Source of the DNA: JAMCUI01 sp964520615
GTDB taxonomy: Bacteria; Patescibacteriota; Microgenomatia; 2-02-FULL-39-11
Assembly: GCA_964520615.1 (NCBI GenBank)
Contig: CAZFNL010000009.1
Location: forward strand, 1 to 11,637
Length of the DNA stretch: 11,637 nt
Direction: 5' to 3'
In this document: piece by piece, positions 1 through 6,283 of the stretch
How the letters are laid out: each line of letters starts with the position of its first letter
Numbering within the stretch: the stretch's first letter is position 1
Position numbers and translations under genes: made by a program
Notes under the pieces: model-generated
What the model saw: the letters and a program-made list of their open reading frames with translations, nothing else
Databases searched by the model: none
What the model was told of the DNA's origin: nothing

Positions 1-481
1 AAAAAAGGTTGTAAAACTTCAAAAACCAATATTTATATTCCTTATACTGTTGTATTTGTGTACCATAATTCCTTCCCATTTTGCTCAACAGACTCAGGAG
101 GTTCTCATCTCTCACACGGGAAATGCTTTTTATTATATTCCAAGCGATGCTTATGATGCCTATATAAAGACGATGGAGCTGACAGCCAAAAATGACATAA
201 TTCTTGTCCAGTGGCCTTTTAACGAATCCTTTCCGGCTTTGACCGGCAGGAAGTCATTTTTCGGCTATAATCTCTATACGATAAATTCAGCCCAAAAAGA
301 AAAGGATATTTTTGCTTTTTTTGACGGAAAAATGAGCCCGACGGAAGTGAAAAATATGCTTCTCGGATATAAAATAGATTATATACTGGGGTATCCGTGG
401 ATTGCCAAAATCGATTCTTATCCGTTTCTGAAGAAAGTATTCCAGAATGATATATTGGCGTTATATAAAGTGAAAATATGA
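1..481 (+). CDS. GT-C-like polytopic membrane protein, C-terminal part (5' end outside window)
   Basis: The reading frame is open from base 2 to the TGA at 479-481 with no convincing start, so this is the 3' end of a longer gene. What remains is the last membrane helix (roughly residues 8-25 of the visible part, rich in I, L and F) followed by a soluble domain of about 130 residues. That domain aligns by eye with the C-terminus of the proteins at 2398-4071 and 6284-8050. All three share a Gly-Arg/Tyr-x-x-Phe/Tyr region, an acidic 'FFxGxM/W' stretch, a hydrophobic 'I-x-Y-I/L-x' strand, and a closing 'PFL..V(Y/F).N.L..(I/L)Y(K/R)' motif right at the C-terminus. The family looks like membrane-embedded GT-C glycosyltransferases using lipid-phosphate sugars; this is inferred from topology and its paralogues. 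The stop overlaps the next start (ATGA at 478-481), which implies translational coupling. The reaction is unknown. Confidence 0.8.
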   Translation, partial: KKVVKLQKPIFIFLILLYLCTIIPSHFAQQTQEVLISHTGNAFYYIPSDAYDAYIKTMELTAKNDIILVQWPFNESFPALTGRKSFFGYNLYTINSAQKEKDIFAFFDGKMSPTEVKNMLLGYKIDYILGYPWIAKIDSYPFLKKVFQNDILALYKVKI

Positions 482-2370
482 AAAATAAGAAAAGAATAAT
501 TCTCTTGGTAATCACGGTTTTGATACTTGTACCCCTTGTTATTCCGGTATTTACCCCTTATGTATTGGGTACGGCAGACGGCCTGGCGCATAAATTCAGG
601 CTGGTTTCCTTTGAACACTCGTTGAAAGAAGGGTACTTGCGTCCCCGCTGGCTGGGAGATCAGGCACTGGGTTTTGGTTCTCCGATTTTTATATTCAATT
701 ATCTGTTGCCTTACTACAGTATCGCGGCTTTGAACGCTTTTGGACTGACGGTAAACCTGTCAACACAGGTTTTTATTGCTGCAACAATTCTTTTATCCTT
801 TGTCTTTATGTTCCTTTTGGGCAGAAAGCTGTGGGGGACAAATACTGGGTTGGTTGCAGGAGGTGTATATGCCTGGGCGCCTTACCACCTTCTGACAGTT
901 TTCCTTTATGAGGGATGGGGAGAATTTGCCGCTTTTGTTTTCCCGCCACTGCTTTTATTTCTGATACTAAAAATCAGAGATTTGGGTGAGAAGAGCGATA
1001 TATACCCATCTTACTCAGGTTTGCAAATTTTGAATGCAGCAAAGCTGATTAGAAGGGTATATACTGATTCAAACCTGAGTTTGAGAAGTATAAAAGCAGA
1101 AAGAATCAGGAATAAACCTGAAAAAGCAAAGAAACTGTTTATAATTTATTTAGTTCTGACTGTTTTTTCCTGGTTTCTTTTTATTCTGACTCATAACGTA
1201 TCTGCGCTCTTATTCTCGCCCCTATTGCTTTTGCTTTCCTTTGTAACTGCAGATTTTCGGCTGTCAAAGAAGTTTCTCCTGACAGTTTATGCTTTCATTT
1301 CGACAGTTTTCCTGAGCGCATTTTTCTGGTTGCCGGCGGTTTCCATGGATAACCTGACTGCATATCCGCAGCTTATGGCAAAAGAGATGGAGATCCGGGG
1401 ATCGTACTTTAAGTCTTTCTATACGCTTTTATCCGTGGCTTTTTCTACTATAAGGAGTGGATCTGTAGGGTATTACGATTTTACCGTCGGTCTGCCGATA
1501 ATAATTGTTTTCGTTGCCGGATTGATGTTTATTATCAGATATTTGGTGAAGTTGTTTAAAACATCAAAATTTCAAATGCCAAAGATAGCCAATGAGTTGG
1601 TCAAAGCAGTGACGGGGAGAGAAAAATTAGTGATTTGGCTGTTTATAATTTTATTTGGTTCTCTTTATTTATCCAACCATGCGTCAAATCTGCTTTGGGA
1701 TATACCTTTTTTCCGTCTTATTGTCTATCCTTTCCGCTTCCTTTTCCCAGCCACTTTTGCCGGAAGCCTCCTGGCCGGATGGATTGGCCGCAAAAATAAC
1801 CTTATTGCTTTTACATTTATACTTTTGGCTATAGTTGCCGGAAGACCCTATACCAATCCCGCAATAGACAAATTTCCTTTTGCCGACAGCTATTTCCAAA
1901 AGGTGCAGACCGTTTTCCATCCTCCCGGCACTTTGAAAAACATGGCAACAAGGGAATTTCTGCCTCAAGGAGCCGATCTTTCGTTCCTGCAAAATACGCA
2001 GGATGAGTATTTGGCCTCTGGGAAACTGCCGTCAAAATTTGTCTTTACAGAAGGTTCGGGAAAAGTGTTGACGGAGGATTTGTCAGCTGAAAAGATGCAG
2101 GCTACCGTGGTGTCTTTAGGTCAAAGCCAGCTGACAGTGAACACTTTTTATTTCCCTGACTGGAGGGCGTATATTGACAGAAAACAAGCGGTGCTTGACC
2201 GGGACCAATATGGGCGGATGAGAGTGTGGCTACCCGCTGGCAGGCATGATGTTTTGTTTGTTTTTGGCGTAAGCAATATTGAGAAGGCTGGAGATATCAT
2301 CTCAATACTTGGTGCCATCTTTTTAGCCGGTTCAGTTTATTATATATCGAAGTTAAGAAGAATAAATTAA
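478..2370 (+). CDS. PTPS_related/YfhO-like polytopic membrane protein (GT-C-like), 630 aa
   Basis: This polytopic membrane protein resembles the '6-pyruvoyl-tetrahydropterin synthase related domain; membrane protein' family (Pfam PTPS_related), a GT-C-like group despite its name, and the YfhO family. After the first helix (residues 7-25) comes the typical first outer loop: TADGLAH with D34 and H38, then 'RPRWLGDQALGFGSPIF' at about 55-71 and a Tyr-rich 'LLPYYS'. In GT-C enzymes an acidic residue in this loop is catalytic or metal-binding; that assignment is inferred. About ten more helices follow. The extracytoplasmic C-terminal part, at roughly 510-605, contains 'FYFPDWRAYID' and 'LPAGRHDVLFVF', like the beta-rich end of YfhO proteins, and a last helix closes the protein. 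Residues 165-219 form a charged insertion between helices that carries an inverted repeat (999-1080). The ATG overlaps the upstream stop; no Shine-Dalgarno is visible. Likely role: sugar transfer for surface glycans. Substrate unknown. Confidence 0.85.
   Translation: MKNKKRIILLVITVLILVPLVIPVFTPYVLGTADGLAHKFRLVSFEHSLKEGYLRPRWLGDQALGFGSPIFIFNYLLPYYSIAALNAFGLTVNLSTQVFIAATILLSFVFMFLLGRKLWGTNTGLVAGGVYAWAPYHLLTVFLYEGWGEFAAFVFPPLLLFLILKIRDLGEKSDIYPSYSGLQILNAAKLIRRVYTDSNLSLRSIKAERIRNKPEKAKKLFIIYLVLTVFSWFLFILTHNVSALLFSPLLLLLSFVTADFRLSKKFLLTVYAFISTVFLSAFFWLPAVSMDNLTAYPQLMAKEMEIRGSYFKSFYTLLSVAFSTIRSGSVGYYDFTVGLPIIIVFVAGLMFIIRYLVKLFKTSKFQMPKIANELVKAVTGREKLVIWLFIILFGSLYLSNHASNLLWDIPFFRLIVYPFRFLFPATFAGSLLAGWIGRKNNLIAFTFILLAIVAGRPYTNPAIDKFPFADSYFQKVQTVFHPPGTLKNMATREFLPQGADLSFLQNTQDEYLASGKLPSKFVFTEGSGKVLTEDLSAEKMQATVVSLGQSQLTVNTFYFPDWRAYIDRKQAVLDRDQYGRMRVWLPAGRHDVLFVFGVSNIEKAGDIISILGAIFLAGSVYYISKLRRIN
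999..1080 (+). repeat. Interleaved inverted repeat inside the 478-2370 gene
   Basis: There are two perfect arm pairs. TATATACCC (999-1007) pairs with GGGTATATA (1055-1063), and ACTCAGGTTTG (1013-1023) pairs with CAAACCTGAGT (1070-1080). The order is A-B-A'-B', so the two stems cannot nest; the RNA could form one stem or the other, or a pseudoknot. The segment encodes residues 174-201 of a polar, basic insertion between membrane helices, which is where an in-frame insertion would be tolerated. Whether it is a dispersed repeat cannot be judged from a single copy. Confidence 0.55.
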
Positions 2371-2397
2371 TCAACGTCACCCGTCATAAAAAAATAG

Positions 2398-4071
2398 ATG
2401 GAAATTCTCATCGTGGGTTTTATTATTCTACTTTTTCTTTTCCTCAACGGCCTGCCGTTTATTTTCGGCATCCTTAATACCCCCAAGGGAAGCCAGTTTC
2501 TGGGTACCGTCCACTGGCCGCCGGATTATTTTTATTATCTGTCCCAGTTTTTTCAGGGAAAGAGCGACTGGTTTTCCTCTTTTGACCTTTATACCGGCGA
2601 TTTCAGATCAAAGACATTTGTGGGATGGGTGGGCGTCTTTTTGGGCCATGTATTTCAGCTATTGGGAATAGATAGTGTAGCCGCTTACCAGCTTTCAATT
2701 GTCCTTTTTGCGACCATCCTTCTTATATTATCTTATCTTCTCATAAGAGAAATCTTTCCCGGCTCAGCTCTAAAAAGGGCCGCGGCTTTTTTATTTTTTG
2801 TCGCAGGAAACGCTTTTCCAAAGATTGTTGAGTCAGGAGGCAAACTATCTTTTTCCTATTTTGACTACTGGTACAATACAGGCCTTCCTTTTAACCGTCT
2901 GGGCGGGGTGCCGCACCATTTTATTGCCCGGGCAGGCATTACACTGGCGATACTTTTGGCCATTTGGTGGTGGAAGAGGTTGGGAAAAGACAGGTTAAGC
3001 AAAGAAATTGTTTTTGCTTATATTGCCGTATTTCTTCTTGACGGATTTGTCCTAGCTGGTGTGGAGCCGGTACAGTGGGGGATAACATGGGGTGTTTTGG
3101 GAATGATTGCAACACTTATGATCTTAAACAAAGTCATGTCAAAAAGCGTTATCCCTGACTTGTTTCGGGATCTTACGGGAATGCTGAAACGGGTTCAGCA
3201 TGACAAGTTTGCCGTTTGGGCTGACTTGAAGGTGTTTATTCCTTCTGTTTTGCTGTTAATCGGAGGATTGCCCATGGCAGTTTATCTGAAGAAGACATTT
3301 TCGACACTGCCCTTTATACAACTTGCTCTTTGGGAGAATAGCCAGCAGCTGCACATCAGTTTTATGACTTATCTTTTGGCAAACGGTCCGGTAGTGGCGG
3401 CAGCAATTTTGGGAATATTCTTTTTTGTGAGGAGGATGAACCCGGCAAGGTTGACCGCCCTTGTCTTTACACTTTTGACAATATTTTTATTCTTTTCTCC
3501 CATTCCGGCACTGGTTTCTGTAGTAAACGTGAGGTTTTTACCTGCCACAACGACGCTTTTCCTATCATGTATGGCAACAGCCGGGATTTTTGCTTTCGCA
3601 TACAGGTTTGGTAAAGCAAAAAATATCATTTTTCTCTTGCTTACTCTATCAATCATCATCATAATGTTGCCGACTTATTATGTCCAGCTGCGGGACAGGG
3701 TAAAGGTGGATCCTTCTTTCGGACTTATTTATCTACCACAAAAGGTACTAGACTCATATCAAAAGGCACAGGTAATTTCCACTCCTTCAGATACTTTTAT
3801 GGCTGTTTATCCTTTTAATCTGTCACTGCCGGCCATTGCGGGACGGCGCGTCTTTGAAGGACACGCGCTTCTGACAATAAATGACGGTAAAAAAATGGGG
3901 GAGGCCAACGATTTTTTTGCGGGGAAGTGGAAAGTCGGGGAGATGGATGATTTTCTTCATAAAAACAGTATAAAATACCTGTTTGTTTATGCTGCGGAAA
4001 AAGAATTTGCCAAAATGCCGTTTCTGAAAAAGGTATATGACAACGGCCTGACGGCTATTTATAAAGTATAA
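2398..4071 (+). CDS. GT-C-like polytopic membrane protein, 557 aa
   Basis: This is a full-length relative of the fragment at 1-481 and of the minus-strand gene at 6284-8050. The first helix (residues 3-25) is followed by an outer loop with 'HWPPDYFYYLSQF' (D43), the place where GT-C glycosyltransferases carry their acidic motif. A 'DSVAAYQL' motif then opens a series of about ten helices. From about residue 458 a soluble C-terminal domain begins, with 'YPFNLSLPAIAGRRVFEGH', an 'NDFFAGKW' stretch and the final 'PFLKKVYDNGLTAIYKV'. I infer lipid-linked sugar transfer for envelope glycans; acceptor and donor are unknown, and the family would often be labelled hypothetical. The gene starts 27 nt after the preceding stop and is probably in the same operon. 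No Shine-Dalgarno is present; a poor -10-like CATAAA lies 7 nt before the ATG. Residues 250-270 come from an in-frame repeat (3147-3206) in a loop between helices. Confidence 0.85.
   Translation: MEILIVGFIILLFLFLNGLPFIFGILNTPKGSQFLGTVHWPPDYFYYLSQFFQGKSDWFSSFDLYTGDFRSKTFVGWVGVFLGHVFQLLGIDSVAAYQLSIVLFATILLILSYLLIREIFPGSALKRAAAFLFFVAGNAFPKIVESGGKLSFSYFDYWYNTGLPFNRLGGVPHHFIARAGITLAILLAIWWWKRLGKDRLSKEIVFAYIAVFLLDGFVLAGVEPVQWGITWGVLGMIATLMILNKVMSKSVIPDLFRDLTGMLKRVQHDKFAVWADLKVFIPSVLLLIGGLPMAVYLKKTFSTLPFIQLALWENSQQLHISFMTYLLANGPVVAAAILGIFFFVRRMNPARLTALVFTLLTIFLFFSPIPALVSVVNVRFLPATTTLFLSCMATAGIFAFAYRFGKAKNIIFLLLTLSIIIIMLPTYYVQLRDRVKVDPSFGLIYLPQKVLDSYQKAQVISTPSDTFMAVYPFNLSLPAIAGRRVFEGHALLTINDGKKMGEANDFFAGKWKVGEMDDFLHKNSIKYLFVYAAEKEFAKMPFLKKVYDNGLTAIYKV
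3147..3206 (+). repeat. In-frame REP-like double palindrome
   Basis: Two imperfect palindromes lie head to tail. The first runs ATCCC...GGGAT around 'tgacttgtttc' (3151-3171). The second is TGCTGAA (3182-3188), a 5-nt loop ACGGG, then TTCAGCA (3194-3200). The stretch has the look of the widely dispersed bacterial repeat with 'ATCCTGAACTTGTTTCAGGAT' type half-sites followed by 'TGCTGAAACAAGTTCAGCA' type half-sites; that comparison is from memory. It is read in frame as VIPDLFRDL then GMLKRVQHDK, a peptide that typically appears when this repeat is translated. It encodes residues 250-270 in a polar loop between helices, keeping the frame open. Confidence 0.75.
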
Positions 4072-4082
4072 TGATTATACGG

Positions 4083-4220
4083 TTAACGGGTCCTGCCGTT
4101 TGAGCGTTCCAATCTTCGTTTCAGAGCGCTCGCGATATAAGTTTATACGGGTTCATATAGTTTTAGTCGCTCGCTAATTGAAACTTAGCTTGGAAATCCT
4201 TCTCAAACGTCACCCGTTAA
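4083..4220. repeat. 138-nt imperfect long inverted repeat (possible MITE or foldback element)
   Basis: The arms match in four collinear blocks: TTAACGGGT (4083-4091) with ACCCGTTAA (4212-4220), CGTTTGAG (4097-4104) with CTCAAACG (4202-4209), TTCCAA (4107-4112) with TTGGAA (4190-4195), and GTTTCA (4118-4123) with TGAAAC (4179-4184). This gives 29 perfect pairs interrupted by small internal loops. A further GC-rich section, around 4124-4134 and 4168-4175, could extend the stem. The apex holds TATAAGTTTAT (4136-4146), repeated exactly at 4226-4236 beside the yggS start. A 7-bp palindrome, GTATAAT-G-ATTATAC (4066-4080), overlaps the preceding stop. There is no T-run to suggest a simple terminator. 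No clear target duplication is visible, although TTAA at both ends could be part of the arms or a duplicated target. Confidence 0.7.
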
Positions 4221-4225
4221 AATGC

Positions 4226-4231
4226 TATAAG
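4226..4231 (+). promoter_or_regulatory. Candidate -10 box (TATAAG) for a leaderless yggS transcript
   Basis: TATAAG is followed by exactly 6 nt (tttatt) and then the ATG at 4238, so transcription would begin at or next to the start codon. The same geometry occurs at 8057-8062 and 11409-11414. No good -35 is visible, because that position falls in the right arm of the inverted repeat. Confidence 0.45.
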
Positions 4232-4237
4232 TTTATT

Positions 4238-4957
4238 ATGGATAGTTGGAAGGAAAGAATCGGAGAACAGCTAGAAAAATTCTTACAGGAATTTGAGAAA
4301 TGTTGTGTACGATGCAATCGTAAAAGTCAGGATATTGATATCCTTTTTGCCACCAAATATATAAATCCTTCAGAGTTGGCTCAGTTTATCAGAATTGCGT
4401 ACAAGCGATTGGGAAAGGTTGTAATAATTGGAGAAAACAGGGTCCAGGCGGCTCATGAAAAGCTGGATTATATCAAAACGAATAATCCAGGGTTACTGGA
4501 ATTGTTCCGGATGGTCATGATAGGCAATCTGCAGAAAAATAAAATAAATAAAGCGATGGAAATTTTTGATGAAATTCATTCGGTAGACAGTCTTAAACTG
4601 GCACAATTACTTGATACAAAGCTCCGGGGTAAAAAGATGCGGATTTTTCTGGAGGTAAATGTTTCTGGGGAAATGACAAAACATGGGTTTAACCCTGAAG
4701 AGTTGGATAAAGTGATTGTGGGGGTGGGGCAACTGAAGAATTTAGAACTGAGTGGTTTGATGACTATGGCGCCATATGAAGATAATCTTAAAAAGATAAG
4801 AGTAACCTTTCGGAAGTTAAGACAGCTGGCAAATACGTATCAATTGAAAACGTCTATGGGGATGAGTCATGACTGGAAAATGGCAGTGGAGGAGGGAAGC
4901 GATATGGTAAGGATTGGGTCTTATATATTTAATCATTCGCAGAAAACTCAAGGATAA
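4238..4957 (+). CDS. yggS: YggS/PLPBP family pyridoxal-phosphate homeostasis protein, 239 aa
   Basis: This is a PLP-binding TIM-barrel protein of the YggS/PROSC/PLPBP family (fold type III, single domain). The family has no known enzymatic reaction and helps hold and deliver PLP in the cytoplasm. Motifs in order: 'LFATKYI' with the predicted PLP lysine K40, GENRVQ (65-70), 'MIGNLQKNK' (94-102), 'HSVDS' (114-118), 'NVSGEMTKHGF' (141-151), 'LMTMAPY', and the phosphate-binding end 'SMGMSHDW' to 'MVRIGSYIF' (206-231). The usual His of the 'HFIGxLQxNK' motif is Met here. Length is normal for the family (about 230). I chose the ATG at 4238 because the upstream TTG at 4178 would place 20 residues inside the inverted repeat and because a TATAAG box sits 6 nt before it. 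The next gene, alr, is also a PLP-barrel enzyme and is probably co-regulated. Confidence 0.93.
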   Translation: MDSWKERIGEQLEKFLQEFEKCCVRCNRKSQDIDILFATKYINPSELAQFIRIAYKRLGKVVIIGENRVQAAHEKLDYIKTNNPGLLELFRMVMIGNLQKNKINKAMEIFDEIHSVDSLKLAQLLDTKLRGKKMRIFLEVNVSGEMTKHGFNPEELDKVIVGVGQLKNLELSGLMTMAPYEDNLKKIRVTFRKLRQLANTYQLKTSMGMSHDWKMAVEEGSDMVRIGSYIFNHSQKTQG

Positions 4958-5070
4958 AACCTTCAGTATAAATTCAATAGATTTTACTCAAGAGGTAACT
5001 TCAGGCTTTTGTGTGCAGGATTCCACTATATAGATAAAGAAGAAAGTATTGTATCAAGATTTAATATGGA

Positions 5071-5076
5071 TATAAT
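5071..5076 (+). promoter_or_regulatory. Possible -10 box (TATAAT) upstream of alr
   Basis: A perfect TATAAT lies 25 nt before the chosen alr start at 5102. The best -35-like hexamer, TTGTAT at 5049-5054 with a 16-nt spacer, is poor. If this promoter is used, the in-frame ATGs at 5066 and 5075 would lie before or inside the -10 box and could not be the start, which agrees with a start at 5102. The rest of the 144-nt gap after yggS shows no gene or strong hairpin. Confidence 0.3.
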
Positions 5077-5101
5077 GGGAAAAAGAATTATACACAAAAC
5101 T

Positions 5102-6229
5102 ATGATTGAAAGGCTAAATTGGTTGGAGATAAACCTTAATAATTACCAGCATAATTTTAACTCAGTCAGAAAACTTGTCGGGACAAAAGTGAAGATTATG
5201 GCAGTAGTAAAAGCCAATGCCTATGGGCACGGGTTGGTCGAAATTGCGCATGAGGCGCAAAAATCGGGAGCTTCATATCTGGGGGTGGTATGCCTGCATG
5301 AGGCTAAACTATTAAGGGAATCAGGTAACAGATTGCCTATCCTGATATTCAATTATATCGATCCGGTAAGCGTGAATGATGCGGTGAAAATCGGGGCGTC
5401 GCTTACCGTGATGGATGAAAAGGTCCTGACTGCGGTTGACAGGAGCGGCCGGAAACAGAATAAAAGAATAAATATACACGTGAAGATTGACACTGGAATG
5501 CATCGGGCAGGGATGTTGCCTGGTGATGCTTTGCGGCTGATACCTTTGGTTGAAAATTATAAAAATGTTTATCTTGAGGGTGTATTCACCCATCTGGCGA
5601 CATCCGACGAGAAAAGTCTGGATTTTACAAAAGAACAACTTGCGCTTTTTGCGAATTGTATTTCTAAATTAAAAGAAAAGGGTATAAATCCGCCGCTTAT
5701 ACACACAGCAAACAGCGGCGCTGTCTTAAGGCTTCCATCGGCATATTACTATATGGTCAGGCCGGGAATCATTATGTACGGGCTTGCTCCATCTGTAGAT
5801 TTTAGGCTTCCTTTTCAGCCCAAACCAGTACTTTCTTGGAAATCCATTATTGTCCAGATAAGGCATATAGGAAAAGGGGAAACTGTGGGTTACGGCAGGA
5901 CTTTCAAAGCGGCAAGAAGGACAATGGTGGGATTGGTACCGGTGGGTTATGCGGACGGCTTAAGAAGAGAGTTAAGTAATAAATGGTACGTTCTGGTCAA
6001 AGGAAGAAAAGCTCCGATAATAGGCAGGATATCCATGGATCAGATATCTGTTGACCTCTCACAAATCCCAAGTGTTGAGATAGGAGACGAGGTTGTGATC
6101 ATAGGCAAACAGGGTAAAGACAGTATTTCAGCGGAAGATATGGCAGCACAATTGAGAACTATAAATTATGAGGTAATTTCCACAATTGGAGAGAGAGTAA
6201 GCAGGATTTATTTAAGTCCATTTCGTTGA
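5102..6229 (+). CDS. alr: Alanine racemase, 375 aa
   Basis: This is the PLP-dependent L-/D-alanine interconversion enzyme, a cytoplasmic homodimer that supplies D-alanine for peptidoglycan. With the start at 5102 the key residues fall almost exactly on the numbering of Geobacillus stearothermophilus Alr. The PLP lysine is K37 in 'AVVKANAYGHG' (reference K39). The catalytic tyrosine is Y264 in 'VGYGRTF' (reference Y265), and M312-D313 lie in 'ISMDQIS'. The substrate-site arginine lies in 'DTGMHRAG'. The N-terminal barrel covers about residues 5-240 and the C-terminal beta domain the rest, ending in 'INYEVISTIGERVSRIYL'. All active-site motifs are intact. In-frame ATGs at 5066 and 5075 and a TTG at 5009 exist but would add residues the family lacks. 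The gene follows yggS in the same direction and converges on the minus-strand gene ending at 6284; the 54-nt gap has only a weak inverted repeat (TTCGTTG/CAACGAA). Confidence 0.97.
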   Translation: MIERLNWLEINLNNYQHNFNSVRKLVGTKVKIMAVVKANAYGHGLVEIAHEAQKSGASYLGVVCLHEAKLLRESGNRLPILIFNYIDPVSVNDAVKIGASLTVMDEKVLTAVDRSGRKQNKRINIHVKIDTGMHRAGMLPGDALRLIPLVENYKNVYLEGVFTHLATSDEKSLDFTKEQLALFANCISKLKEKGINPPLIHTANSGAVLRLPSAYYYMVRPGIIMYGLAPSVDFRLPFQPKPVLSWKSIIVQIRHIGKGETVGYGRTFKAARRTMVGLVPVGYADGLRRELSNKWYVLVKGRKAPIIGRISMDQISVDLSQIPSVEIGDEVVIIGKQGKDSISAEDMAAQLRTINYEVISTIGERVSRIYLSPFR

Positions 6230-6283
6230 TTTTCAATCGTTTTTCAAAGCCGGTCCGGGTAGCAAAATTAACCCAACGAACTA

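Noticed and set aside
2373..2384. 12-mer AACGTCACCCGT shared with 4206-4217, both shortly before start codons
   Set aside because: A few exact 12-mer matches are expected by chance in a window of this size, and the distance to the start differs (13 versus 20 nt). The second copy is also part of the inverted-repeat arm.
4083..4220. T-box or other known riboswitch before yggS/alr
   Set aside because: I see no T-box sequence, specifier loop or antiterminator, nor any riboswitch core I know; simple arm symmetry explains the structure better.
4178..4237. N-terminal extension of YggS from TTG at 4178
   Set aside because: The 20 extra codons lie in the inverted-repeat arm, resemble nothing in the family, and the -10 box would be inside the coding region.
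6222..6280. Inverted repeat TTCGTTG/CAACGAA spanning the convergent gap after alr, as a bidirectional terminator
   Set aside because: Only 7 bp with a 45-nt loop and no T-run next to the stem; too weak to call a terminator.
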